A DNA stretch of 64,000 bases from Chloroflexota bacterium (GTDB lineage: Bacteria > Chloroflexota > Anaerolineae > Aggregatilineales > Phototrophicaceae). Location: positions 1-64,000 of the forward strand of contig JACAER010000010.1 in the NCBI GenBank assembly GCA_013388745.1, given 5' to 3'. Positions 17,933-26,195 of the stretch are shown here, piece after piece. Position numbers and translations under genes: made by a program. The notes below the pieces were generated by a model, which saw only the letters and a list, made by a program, of their open reading frames with translations, did not search any database and was not told the DNA's origin. The stretch's first letter is position 1. Every line of letters begins with the position of its first letter.

Positions 17933-18027
17933 ACAGAGGACATAGCAACCATTATAGTCGGAAAGCGTGCGCCTTCTATAAATCTTACATCAGAAACGAC
18001 GCTGCGCCGGTGGCCTGGTTGTTAGGA

Positions 18028-18109
18028 TGGGGAAGAAGGGACTCGAACCCTTACCTCGTAAGAGACATGATCCTAAGTCATGCGCGTCTGCCAGTTCCGC
18101 CACTCCCCC
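18028..18109 (-). tRNA. tRNA-Leu (anticodon UAG)
   Basis: 82-nt gene on the minus strand. The acceptor stem GGGGGAG pairs with CTTCCCC including one G-U pair, and the discriminator is A. The anticodon loop C-T-TAG-G-A gives anticodon UAG. The T arm contains GGTTCGAGTCC and there is a long variable arm, as in class II leucine tRNAs. CCA is not encoded after the discriminator base. Confidence 0.95.
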
Positions 18110-18162
18110 ATGGTGGGGTCATTATATGCAGCGCCGCGGCGCATCTCAACCCCGAATAACGT

Positions 18163-18720
18163 CTATTTCTGCCCGTAATCTTTGGAGACTTCTTCAAAAT
18201 TGCGCGACAAAATCGTCGTCATCACCATCTGCGCGAACTGGAACAAGGCCTGAATCTGCACAATACGTTCCAGATACAGACTAGCGACCTTTTGATCGCT
18301 TTCTTCCATCTGCGGCATAGATTTGGAGAGCCGATCAACGTTATCGCCCAGCACGCCCAGCGCGCGGTCAACATCGCGCATTTCGCGCCCGGCGATGACG
18401 TTGGAGATAATCTGCCAGAAATCGGTTTCGGCCTCGTAGAATTTGCGGCGTCCGCCGCGCCCGCGCACCCACACCTGCCGCACCATACCCATGTGCTCCA
18501 GTGTGCGAATGTTCATACTAACGCTGGCTTTGGAAATATCCAACTGCTCCATCAGGGCGTCCAGCGAGAGCGGTTCAGGGCTGAGCAGCAGCGCGCCGTA
18601 AAGCTGGCCCATCACCTTGCTGAAGCCAAAATACGAGGCAAGCTGTCCCAGACCGTCTAACATGCTTTCGTGGACAGCGTGCAAATCCTGATTGGGACTG
18701 ACAGAACCGTTTTCGGACAT
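18163..18720 (-). CDS. GbsR/MarR-family transcriptional regulator
   Basis: Winged-helix DNA-binding protein of 185 residues. The helix-turn-helix (about 45-95) reads LSLDALMEQLDISKASVSMNI in segments, followed by the wing RGRGGRRKFYEAE. This arrangement with long C-terminal helices is typical of GbsR-type regulators, which act as dimers and often respond to a small ligand. Start ATG 18720, preceded by a TTG two codons upstream that is less likely. It follows the 70-residue membrane protein gene by 15 bases. The shared promoter upstream overlaps a palindrome, suggesting autoregulation, and the adjacent exporter operon is a likely further target. Confidence 0.85.
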   Translation of the reverse strand: MSENGSVSPNQDLHAVHESMLDGLGQLASYFGFSKVMGQLYGALLLSPEPLSLDALMEQLDISKASVSMNIRTLEHMGMVRQVWVRGRGGRRKFYEAETDFWQIISNVIAGREMRDVDRALGVLGDNVDRLSKSMPQMEESDQKVASLYLERIVQIQALFQFAQMVMTTILSRNFEEVSKDYGQK

Positions 18721-18735
18721 CCGCAATCCGCCTTC

Positions 18736-18948
18736 TCAGTGGTAGCGATCAAAAAACAGGGTATCGAACAGCGTCACGCCAATATACAGGATGAGAGTCA
18801 GCGCCAGCAGCGGCGCCTGCCACCAGCGGAAAATCTCTGGTGACCAGAACAGGCAGGGCGCGCCGAGAGCGGCAATCAACAGCACGCCGGGCAGCGCACG
18901 GCGGAAAAAACGACGAAGGCGACGGCGTGTGTCACGGGTACCCATCAT
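18736..18948 (-). CDS. Small two-helix membrane protein
   Basis: Not recognised; 70 residues. A very basic start (TRDTRRRLRRFFRRA) is followed by two hydrophobic segments (about 20-36 and 44-62) and a short acidic/aromatic end FFDRYH. Two adjacent ATG codons (18948 and 18945) lie just behind a consensus-like promoter. The frame is open further upstream but the promoter region makes that impossible. It is the first gene of a pair with the GbsR-type regulator, and a role linked to that regulator or to the neighbouring exporter is only an inference. Confidence 0.65.
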   Translation of the reverse strand: MMGTRDTRRRLRRFFRRALPGVLLIAALGAPCLFWSPEIFRWWQAPLLALTLILYIGVTLFDTLFFDRYH

Positions 18949-18969
18949 TGTCTTGGCATGACATTTAAA

Positions 18970-19002
18970 GTGTATTTTAACATTAACTAAAATTATACAC
19001 AA
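18970..19002 (-). promoter_or_regulatory. Promoter with overlapping palindromic operator, gbsR pair
   Basis: Minus-strand TTGTGT (19002-18997), 17 bp, TAAAAT (18979-18974). The AT-rich segment from 18970 to 19000 begins GTGTAT and ends ATACAC, an imperfect palindrome covering both promoter boxes. A regulator bound here would block transcription, consistent with autoregulation by the GbsR-type protein encoded downstream. Confidence 0.5.
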
Positions 19003-19006
19003 CGCC

Positions 19007-20245
19007 TCATTCGTAGCGCAGCGCGTCGATCGGGTTGAGCGAGGCTGCACGCGACGCCGGATAAATGCCGAAGAAGATGCCAATCGCCAGCGAAATGACG
19101 GTCGCCAGCAGCACACTCGAAAGCTGCACGCCGATCAAGAGAGTCGGCAGCGCCGCGCGCACAGCGGCCAGTCCGCCTGTCGCCAATCCAACGCCCAGCG
19201 CGCCGCCCACCAGCGCCAGCACCGTCGCTTCGGTCAAAAACTGCCACAGGATGTCGCCTTTTTGCGCGCCGACGGCTTTGCGCAGCCCGATCTCGCGCGT
19301 GCGCTCGGTGACCGTCACCAGCATGATATTCATGATGCCGATGCCGCCCACCACCAGCGAAATCCCGGCGATCAGGCCCAAAAACACCGTGAGCAGCCCG
19401 GTCACGCTGCCGAGACTTTCCAGCAGATCGGCCTGGGTGAAGATCGTGAAATTGTCCTCGTCGCGGAAGCTGATATTGCGTTCCTCGCGCAGCGTTTGCC
19501 GCACCTGGCGCGCGGCGGTGTTCACGCTTTCGGCATCGCGCGACTGCACCAGAATCAGCGAGACCGGGCGCGCGCCCGAAAGGTTGCGCTCGCCGCTCAG
19601 GCGGGTTTGCGCCGTCGGCAGCGGCACCAGAATGATGTTATCGGCGTCAGAACCCGGCGGACCAAGCCCCCCGCCGCCGCCCCGCTCGTTCAAAATGCCG
19701 ATCACCGTAAAGCGCACGCCGCTGATACGGATGCTCTGGCCGATGGGATAAGTGTCGGGGAAAAGGTTTTCGATCACGGTGCGGCCTATCAGCGCCACCC
19801 GCCCCAGGCTGTCATATTCGTTCTGGTCGAAAAAGCGCCCAACAACAACGGTGCGGTTGACAATCTGTGTATAGGCCGGCGTCACCCCCTGTATGGTGGC
19901 GCGCGCCTCGCGCCCTTCGTACAACACGGTGCGTGTCAAATTCAACTGCGGCATGACAGCGATGGCATCGGGCACGCGAAACGGGTCGGCCAGCGCGTCG
20001 GCTTCGGACTGCGTGAGGCGCGTCAGACGGCCATTGGCATCAGGCACACCGATCACCACCAGCAGATTCGTGCCGATGCTGGAAAATTGATCAAGCACGA
20101 ACGATTCCACCGCCTGCCCCACCGACACCAGCACAATCACCGCCGCGACGCCAATCGTGATGCCCAGCATAGTGAGCGCCGAGCGCAGCTTGTTGGCGCT
20201 AAGGCCCATGAAGGCCAGCCGGATATTTTCAAAAATCGCGAACAT
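19007..20245 (-). CDS. MacB/FtsX-type ABC exporter permease, second of two
   Basis: Inner-membrane subunit of a type VII (MacB-like) ABC system. It has one N-terminal membrane helix (about 20-42), a large periplasmic MacB_PCD domain (about 45-260) and an FtsX domain with three C-terminal helices containing GGIGIMNIMLVTVTERTREI and YPASRAASLNPIDALRYE. The ATG at 20245 is aligned with the start of its paralog and has GAGAAG close upstream. A GTG four codons earlier overlaps the preceding stop by 4 bp and is an alternative. It is the last gene of the exporter operon. Its pairing with a second, different permease suggests a heterodimer. Confidence 0.9.
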   Translation of the reverse strand: MFAIFENIRLAFMGLSANKLRSALTMLGITIGVAAVIVLVSVGQAVESFVLDQFSSIGTNLLVVIGVPDANGRLTRLTQSEADALADPFRVPDAIAVMPQLNLTRTVLYEGREARATIQGVTPAYTQIVNRTVVVGRFFDQNEYDSLGRVALIGRTVIENLFPDTYPIGQSIRISGVRFTVIGILNERGGGGGLGPPGSDADNIILVPLPTAQTRLSGERNLSGARPVSLILVQSRDAESVNTAARQVRQTLREERNISFRDEDNFTIFTQADLLESLGSVTGLLTVFLGLIAGISLVVGGIGIMNIMLVTVTERTREIGLRKAVGAQKGDILWQFLTEATVLALVGGALGVGLATGGLAAVRAALPTLLIGVQLSSVLLATVISLAIGIFFGIYPASRAASLNPIDALRYE

Positions 20246-20253
20246 CGTACTTC

Positions 20254-21486
20254 TCACTCATAACGCAGCGCGTCAATCGGGCGCATACGCGCGGCGCGGC
20301 TGGCGGGATACAGCCCGAAGAAAATGCCGACAAAACTGCTGACCGCCGTCGCCAGCAAGATCGCGTCGCCCGTGACGATCAGCGACAGATCGGGCACAAG
20401 CTGCATCCCGATGACTGTCATCAGCCAGCCAAGCGCGATCCCCAGCAGGCCGCCGAGCACCGACAAAATGACACTTTCCAACAAAAACTGCGTGAGAATA
20501 TCGCCGCCGCGCGCGCCCACCGCTTTGCGCAGCCCGATTTCGCGCGTGCGTTCGGTCACCGATACCAGCATGATGTTCATGATGCCGATGCCACCCACCA
20601 GCAGCGAAATGCCGGCGATCAGCCCCAGAAACACCGTCAGCACGCCCGTCACCGCCGCCAGCGAATCGAGCAGATCGCCCTGATTGATGATCTGGAAATC
20701 CTGATCGCCTTCAAACGTGATATTATGCGCTTCGCTCAGGTACATTTCGATTTCGCGCGTGGCCGCATCCATCGCGTCCTCAGAAACCGCCTGCACATGC
20801 AGCACCGTGACCTGATAGCCGCCGTCGCGCGCGCGCGCGTTCGCCAGCCGGGTTTGCGCCGTCGTTAGCGGCACGAACACCGACGAATCCTCGCCCGTGA
20901 AGCCCTGCCCCTGCGCCTCCATGACGCCGATCACTGTAAACACACGCTCGTTGATGCGCACGGTCTGGCCGACGGGGTCAAAATCCTTGTCGCCCCACAA
21001 ATCCTCGACAATATCCACACCCAGCACGGCCACACGCGCCTCTGTGTCCAGATCGTTCTGGGTGATAAACGAGCCGTAGCGCACATTCCAGTTGCGCACA
21101 CTGGGGAAATTGGGCGTGATGCCGCTGAGCACGACACCCACGCTTTCCTGACCATTGGTGATCAGGGCGTTGACGCCGTATTCCAGCGCGATCTGGGCGA
21201 TACTCGGCGCGATTGATGGGTCATCGAGATCGGCGGCTTCGAGCGTGGTGATCGGCTCGATGCGCGTGCGCGTGCCGCTGGTGGGCTGCGAAGAAAAGAC
21301 AAAAAGCACATTCGCGCCCAACGCCTTAAATTCGTTGGCGATATAGGTTTCGACGCCGCGCCCCAGACTGATAAGCCCGATCACCGCGCCCACGCCGATG
21401 ATAATGCCCAACGTTGTCAGCACGGCGCGCAGGCGGTTAGCCGCCAGGCCAGCGAGCGCGATGCGCAGGCTTTCCTTGATATCCAC
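20254..21486 (-). CDS. MacB/FtsX-type ABC exporter permease, first of two
   Basis: Paralog of the next gene, 410 residues with the same plan: helix near 18-40, periplasmic MacB_PCD domain, three C-terminal helices. Conserved blocks include GGIGIMNIMLVSVTERTREI and YPASRAARMRPIDALRYE. Such proteins do not carry substrate through the membrane; they use ATP to move periplasmic cargo or signals outward, working with the adaptor proteins encoded upstream. The GTG start (21486) overlaps the stop of the ATPase gene by one base. Substrate unknown; peptides, lipids and macrolide-like compounds are all possible in this family. Confidence 0.9.
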   Translation of the reverse strand: MDIKESLRIALAGLAANRLRAVLTTLGIIIGVGAVIGLISLGRGVETYIANEFKALGANVLFVFSSQPTSGTRTRIEPITTLEAADLDDPSIAPSIAQIALEYGVNALITNGQESVGVVLSGITPNFPSVRNWNVRYGSFITQNDLDTEARVAVLGVDIVEDLWGDKDFDPVGQTVRINERVFTVIGVMEAQGQGFTGEDSSVFVPLTTAQTRLANARARDGGYQVTVLHVQAVSEDAMDAATREIEMYLSEAHNITFEGDQDFQIINQGDLLDSLAAVTGVLTVFLGLIAGISLLVGGIGIMNIMLVSVTERTREIGLRKAVGARGGDILTQFLLESVILSVLGGLLGIALGWLMTVIGMQLVPDLSLIVTGDAILLATAVSSFVGIFFGLYPASRAARMRPIDALRYE

Positions 21487-22325
21487 TAGTTATATTCCGA
21501 TTCGCTGCCGCCGTAGTAGGCTTCTTTGAACACGCTTTCCAGTTCTTCGGCTTCCGACGGGCGCTCGATTTCGCCCGCCACCAGCGGGTTGGCAACCTCG
21601 CGATCGGCGATCACCAGCCCGTCGCGCAGCATCACGACGCGGTTGGTGTGGCGTGCGATCCACGGGTCGTGCGTCACAAAAATCGTCGTAATGCCTTTTT
21701 CGCGGTTCAACTGCTGGAAAATCTTCATCACTTCTGTGCCGCTGCGCGAATCGAGATTCCCCGTCGGCTCGTCGGCCAGGATCATGGCCGGCTCGTTGAC
21801 CAGCGCGCGCGCAATGGCCACACGCTGCTGCTGCCCGCCAGAAAGTTCGCTCGGCAGATGGTCGAGCCGCTGTCCCAGCCCGACAGATTCCAGCGCGGCT
21901 TTCGCCCGTTTGGTGCGGTTCGACGCGCCGGCATACACCAGCGGCAGTTCGACCTGGCGCAGCGCATCGGTGCGCTTGAGCAGGTTAAAACTCTGGAAGA
22001 CAAAGCCGATCTTTTTGTTGCGCACGCGCGCCAATTCCTGTTCCGGCAGCTTGCTCACGTCCAACCCGTCCAGAAAATATTGGCCCGATGTCGGCTGGTC
22101 GAGCGCGCCGAGAATGTTCATCAGCGTGCTTTTGCCGCTGCCCGAAGGCCCCATGATCGACAAAAACTCGCCGGGCATCACTTTCAGGTTGATGCCGCGC
22201 AGCACTTGCAGTTGAATTTCGCCCATGACATACGTTTTGGTGATGTCGCGAATATCGATCACCGCGCGCGGTGTGTCTTCTTTATGCGCGCCGTTTTTAC
22301 GGCTGCCGTTTCCAAACCACTTCAA
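21486..22325 (-). CDS. MacB/LolD-type ABC transporter ATP-binding protein
   Basis: Cytoplasmic ATPase of the exporter. Walker A GPSGSGKST, Q-loop VFQSFNLL, signature LSGGQQQR, Walker B MILADEPTGNLD and switch His in IFVTHD are all intact. A hydrophilic C-terminal tail of about 45 residues follows the core. The frame is open upstream into the adaptor gene, but a TTG at 22325 has a strong Shine-Dalgarno (GGAGAGG, 7 bases away) just after the adaptor stop and is the best start, giving 279 residues. It is the third gene of adaptor-adaptor-ATPase-permease-permease. Confidence 0.92.
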   Translation of the reverse strand: MKWFGNGSRKNGAHKEDTPRAVIDIRDITKTYVMGEIQLQVLRGINLKVMPGEFLSIMGPSGSGKSTLMNILGALDQPTSGQYFLDGLDVSKLPEQELARVRNKKIGFVFQSFNLLKRTDALRQVELPLVYAGASNRTKRAKAALESVGLGQRLDHLPSELSGGQQQRVAIARALVNEPAMILADEPTGNLDSRSGTEVMKIFQQLNREKGITTIFVTHDPWIARHTNRVVMLRDGLVIADREVANPLVAGEIERPSEAEELESVFKEAYYGGSESEYN

Positions 22326-22347
22326 GGCATTTCCTCTCCAATAGGCT

Positions 22348-23835
22348 CTAACGCAGCGGGTTGAGCGTGTCACGTTCGACCAGCACCACGCGCTGTCCCT
22401 CGCTCAAACCACTGATGATCTGGCTGTGTGTGTCGTTGCGCAGCCCCAGCACGATTTCGATTTCTGTGAAGCGCCCGGATTCATCCTCGACAGTCACAAA
22501 GGCCTGCCCGGTGGCACGGTCAATACGGATGAAGCGGTTACGCAGCGTGAGCACATCTTGCAGTTGATTGACCACAACACGCGCCGTCACGCTCATGCCC
22601 ACACGCACCGTATCACTCGTGGGATTCAGCGTCACGCGCACGGGGAATGTCACCAACTGGCCAATGCGCGTCGGTGTGATCGCGATGCGCGTCACACTGC
22701 CTGTTACGGCTTCATTTGGCAGCGCGTCGAGGAACAGGTTCACCGACTGCCCCAACGTGACACGCACCACATCGGTTTCGTCGATCGCCACATCGACGTA
22801 AAAACTGCTGCTGTCCACCAACAGCATGGCCGCTGTCTGCCCTGCCGGCAGTTCGCCCACCACCAGATTATTTTCGGCGATCACGCCATCAAACGGGGCG
22901 ACTAAGCGCGCACGTTCAACGCCCGCCTGCGCCAGTTCCACCGCCAACTGCCCCTGCCGCACCTGTAATTCGGCGCGCGCCAGTTCAAATTCGTTCGGGC
23001 CGTTCACCAAGCGGTCAAGCGCGTTCTGCGCCTGGATCACCGCCAGATTAGCCTGGGCCATCTGGCCGATGTCCGGGTCTTGATTCAGCACGCTGGCGTA
23101 ATTGGCATCGGCGATCTGTACGCCGTAATCGGCCTGATTCAGGCCCGCCTCCAGTTGACCGCTGCTGGGGACAATGCTGCTGTTTTGGATAAATTGGTTG
23201 ACGGCGTTAATGGCGTCGATCGCTTCCTGTGGCAGCCCATCGGGGATGGCAATCGTCGTCGGGACAAGCCCGGCCTGCGCGTCGCGCTGAAGCTGGAGCT
23301 GCCACAACTGATTACGCGCGACTTCGGTTTGCAGCCGCGCGATTTCGATCTGTTCGGCGGTGGGCGCGGTGGCATAGGCCGCGTTCAGCGCCGCCAGCGC
23401 CGCGTTCAGCGCCGCCTGTGCCGCCGCGATGTCTTCCGGGCGCGCGGGCGCCAACAGCGCATCATACGCCGACTGCGCGGCAGTCAGCGCCAACTGCGCA
23501 TCCTGCAAAATCGCCTGCAAATCGGCGTCGTCCAGCCGGGCGAGTAGCTGCCCCGCCACGACGCTTTCGCCCTCTTGCACCAAAACTTCGACTACTGGCG
23601 CGCTGTACTCGAACAACAGCGGCACCTGGCGCACCGGCGTAATCACGCCTGTCGCGCTCACCGTGACCACCAGATCGCCGCGTTCCACGCTGGTTTCGTC
23701 CAGCACAACGGGCTGCGCTTGCAGCGCCGCCTGCTGCCGCTGAAACCGCACATAAAAAATGACTGCCACAGCAATCGCGGAGAGCGCCACGACGACCAGC
23801 AGACGTATCACTAATCCTCTGAGCAATTTGAGCAT
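22348..23835 (-). CDS. Periplasmic adaptor (HlyD/MacA-like) of ABC exporter, second
   Basis: Membrane-fusion protein with an N-terminal membrane anchor (about 8-30), a biotinyl-lipoyl-like domain split by a long alpha-helical hairpin rich in Ala, Gln and Leu (about 95-290), and beta-barrel domains with VAPFDGVIAENNLVVGE near 300. It connects the permease to the outer part of the envelope. In a bacterium without a typical outer-membrane TolC gene nearby the exit partner is unclear. ATG 23835 is used, two bases after the stop of the first adaptor gene, with GGGGG just upstream; the extension to 23874 would overlap that gene. Confidence 0.87.
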   Translation of the reverse strand: MLKLLRGLVIRLLVVVALSAIAVAVIFYVRFQRQQAALQAQPVVLDETSVERGDLVVTVSATGVITPVRQVPLLFEYSAPVVEVLVQEGESVVAGQLLARLDDADLQAILQDAQLALTAAQSAYDALLAPARPEDIAAAQAALNAALAALNAAYATAPTAEQIEIARLQTEVARNQLWQLQLQRDAQAGLVPTTIAIPDGLPQEAIDAINAVNQFIQNSSIVPSSGQLEAGLNQADYGVQIADANYASVLNQDPDIGQMAQANLAVIQAQNALDRLVNGPNEFELARAELQVRQGQLAVELAQAGVERARLVAPFDGVIAENNLVVGELPAGQTAAMLLVDSSSFYVDVAIDETDVVRVTLGQSVNLFLDALPNEAVTGSVTRIAITPTRIGQLVTFPVRVTLNPTSDTVRVGMSVTARVVVNQLQDVLTLRNRFIRIDRATGQAFVTVEDESGRFTEIEIVLGLRNDTHSQIISGLSEGQRVVLVERDTLNPLR

Positions 23836-23836
23836 C

Positions 23837-25216
23837 TTAACCCCCGAAGATCGACCCCAGATTATCGCCCCCAAGATCGGCAGCCAGCACAGTACCGGCG
23901 TCGATACCGGAGACGATTTCGCTTTCGTCCTGCCCGCGCAGCCCCAGCGTCACTTCGACTTCGACCAGTGTGCCGTCGGCCTGCGCGACGTTGACAAAAG
24001 CCTGATCGGTGCGGCGATCCAGGCGGATAAACAGATTGGGCACAACAAGCGTGTTTTCGCGACGTTCGACCACAACGGTGGCTTCGGCGGTCATGCCAAT
24101 GCGCAGACGCGGGTCTTCGGCGTTGAGCGTGACAAGCACATCATAAGTGATAATGTTGTTGACGCTGCGTCCGACCAGCGCGATGCGCTCTAGCTGCGCC
24201 GGAAACTCAACATCCGGCAGCGCATCGAGCGTAACGCGGGCGGGCAGCCCTTCGCGGATTGCGGCCACGTCGATTTCGTCCACCTGCACCGTCAGCGCCA
24301 GCGGCGAGACATCAGTGATTTCGACTAAGCCCACGCCGGGAGCAACCAGCGCGCCAACTTCGATATTCACCGCCGAAAGCACGCCATCAAAGGGCGCGAT
24401 CAATTGGCGGCGCTGGAGCGTCACCAGCGCTTGATCGAGATCGGCCTGTGCCTGATCGATAGCAACCTGCGCCTGATCGATCTGCGCTTGCGGCGGGCCA
24501 GCCAGCAAACGATCATATTCGGCCTGCGCCTGTATCGCGCGGGCATAAGCGGCGTTCAGGGCCGCCGGACTGCCATTTTGCAACTGCACCAGGCGTAAAC
24601 GGGCGATTTCGACATTAAACGTGGCCTGCCCCACCTGCGCATCGGCCAGCGTGCCCCCCCCTGCCCCCTGCGAGCGCGCGGTCTGGGCATCGGCCAGCGC
24701 TTGCTGCGCCTGCGCGTAGGCCAGTTCTGCCGCCTGAATCTGTTCGGGCGTCACTGCGTTCTGAATGCTCAGGAAAGCGCCCCACGCCGCATCGACATTG
24801 GCCTGCGCGACAGCCAGCTCGCTTTCGCTGGGCGGGGACATCAATTCGTCCAGCGCCAACTGGGCGCGTTCCAGCGCCAGCGCTGCCTGATCGTAGGCCA
24901 ACTGCTGCGTGCCGCTTTCCAACTGCGCCAGTACATCGCCCGCCAGCACATAAGCGCCGGGCTGCGCCAAGACCTGCTCGACTCGTCCCGGCACAGTAAA
25001 GGCCAGGTTCACCACCTGTTCGGCTTCGATCGTACCGACTGCCGAAACCACGACTTCCACCGCGCCGCGCTGCACGGTATAAAACTGCAAACGCTCTTCG
25101 GTGCGCGCTTCCTGCTCGGCAGCGTTCTGCTCAAGCCGTTGGACAGCGGCGAAGGTCACCACCGGCAGCGCCAGAGTCAGCACCGAGAGCAGAATCAACG
25201 AACGACGGACAGACAT
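23837..25216 (-). CDS. Periplasmic adaptor (HlyD/MacA-like) of ABC exporter, first
   Basis: First gene of the exporter operon, 459 residues. It has an N-terminal hydrophobic segment (about 7-25) that may anchor or be cleaved, a lipoyl-like half (VVNLAFTVPGRVEQVLAQPG), a long coiled-coil hairpin (about 105-260) and a second half with LIAPFDGVLSAVNIEVGALV. The C-terminal part contains the barrel and membrane-proximal domains. AGGAAG precedes the ATG at 25216. It is a divergent paralog of the next gene; two different adaptors for one ATPase is uncommon and fits the two different permeases. Confidence 0.87.
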   Translation of the reverse strand: MSVRRSLILLSVLTLALPVVTFAAVQRLEQNAAEQEARTEERLQFYTVQRGAVEVVVSAVGTIEAEQVVNLAFTVPGRVEQVLAQPGAYVLAGDVLAQLESGTQQLAYDQAALALERAQLALDELMSPPSESELAVAQANVDAAWGAFLSIQNAVTPEQIQAAELAYAQAQQALADAQTARSQGAGGGTLADAQVGQATFNVEIARLRLVQLQNGSPAALNAAYARAIQAQAEYDRLLAGPPQAQIDQAQVAIDQAQADLDQALVTLQRRQLIAPFDGVLSAVNIEVGALVAPGVGLVEITDVSPLALTVQVDEIDVAAIREGLPARVTLDALPDVEFPAQLERIALVGRSVNNIITYDVLVTLNAEDPRLRIGMTAEATVVVERRENTLVVPNLFIRLDRRTDQAFVNVAQADGTLVEVEVTLGLRGQDESEIVSGIDAGTVLAADLGGDNLGSIFGG

Positions 25217-25400
25217 AAGACTTCCTGTTTGCTGCTTGTTCCAAGAAGCATGATAGCACTACTCGCGCCATAATCATGCTAAACATCGTACCGGCCTAAT
25301 AAAATCCTAAGCAAGAGGGATTTTTTTAACGGGGATAAATAACACCTTATCGTCTCTATTGTACAGGACAAAAGGCTATCTGGCGCACCGTTCTTAAGAG

Positions 25401-25409
25401 TGGTAATAT
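25401..25409 (+). promoter_or_regulatory. Extended -10 promoter of rex
   Basis: TGG followed directly by TAATAT (25404-25409) is an extended -10 box. No good -35 lies at the normal distance, as is usual for this class. The predicted start is near 25416, about 44 bases before the rex ATG. Confidence 0.4.
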
Positions 25410-25413
25410 AAAT

Positions 25414-25432
25414 ATGAACAAAGTTTCACAAT
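25414..25432. promoter_or_regulatory. Possible Rex operator half site at rex start of transcription
   Basis: The minus strand reads TTGTGAA, six bases, then TTCAT. Rex operators are TTGTGAA-N4-TTCACAA, so one half is perfect while the other is partial and the spacing is two bases too long. Its position over the predicted start would suit autoregulation. Confidence 0.35.
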
Positions 25433-25459
25433 CGAAACTGGCTCTATTGGGGATCCGCC

Positions 25460-26089
25460 ATGCCTTCGAACTTATCCGATAACATTCCTGATATTGTTAT
25501 TGGCCGCCTGCCCATTTATCTGCGCGCGTTGAACCGTTTGGCGCAAGACGGTCACGAAGTGACTTCGTCGCATGAACTCGGCCAGATTTTGGGGATCAGC
25601 TCGGCGCAAATCCGCAAAGACCTGTCGCACTTTGGCGGTTTTGGCAAACAGGGCACAGGCTACCAGATCGTCTTCTTAGAGGAAAAGCTGCGTCAGGTGC
25701 TTAAAGTCAACCGCGAATGGGAAGTGGCGCTGGTCGGGGCGGGCGATCTGGGGACAGCGCTGGCGCACTACGGCGGGTTTGCCGAACGCGGCTTCAAAAT
25801 TTCCTGCGTCTTCGATAACGCCAAGGAGAAAATCGGCAAACCGCTCAACGGCTTCACCGTACAAGCACTGGATGAGCTGGAAACGACAATCAAAGCGCGC
25901 GCCATCAAAATGGCGATGATCGCCGTGCCTGCCAAGGCCGCGCAGGAAGTCGCCGACAAGTTGATCGCCGTCGGTGTGCGCGCGATTTTGAATTACGCGC
26001 CGATCAACCTGAACGTGCCGCCCGAAGTGCGGGTGCAGTATATCGACCCCGTGATTCACATGCAGCGCATGACGTTTTATCTGCCGTGA
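25460..26089 (+). CDS. rex: Redox-sensing transcriptional repressor Rex
   Basis: NADH/NAD-ratio sensor that represses fermentation and respiration genes when NAD is high. The N-terminal winged helix (about 1-75) has the family block [21 protein letters not shown]. The Rossmann domain follows with [16 protein letters not shown] and ends in the domain-swapped helix [13 protein letters not shown]. At 209 residues it is typical. A possible operator lies over its own promoter. It is flanked by the divergent exporter operon and the convergent MreB paralog, so it is probably monocistronic. The ATG at 25460 has a weak GGGGAT upstream. Confidence 0.95.
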   Translation: MPSNLSDNIPDIVIGRLPIYLRALNRLAQDGHEVTSSHELGQILGISSAQIRKDLSHFGGFGKQGTGYQIVFLEEKLRQVLKVNREWEVALVGAGDLGTALAHYGGFAERGFKISCVFDNAKEKIGKPLNGFTVQALDELETTIKARAIKMAMIAVPAKAAQEVADKLIAVGVRAILNYAPINLNVPPEVRVQYIDPVIHMQRMTFYLP

Positions 26090-26096
26090 GGATCGT

Positions 26097-26161
26097 CGCG
26101 AGTTTCGAGTCCCGATGCGCCGTTAGCCCATCAGCCAGGTTTGCATTGGGCTCGACTCGCG
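26097..26161. terminator. Imperfect long stem-loop between rex and the MreB paralog
   Basis: CGCGAGT (26097-26103) pairs with ACTCGCG (26155-26161), and inner segments TCGAG and CCC pair with CTCGA and GGG. The convergent position suggests a bidirectional terminator, but no T-run follows, so the role is uncertain. Confidence 0.3.
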
Positions 26162-26195
26162 CTGAGAATTATTGACTGCTTACTCAAGGCCAGCC

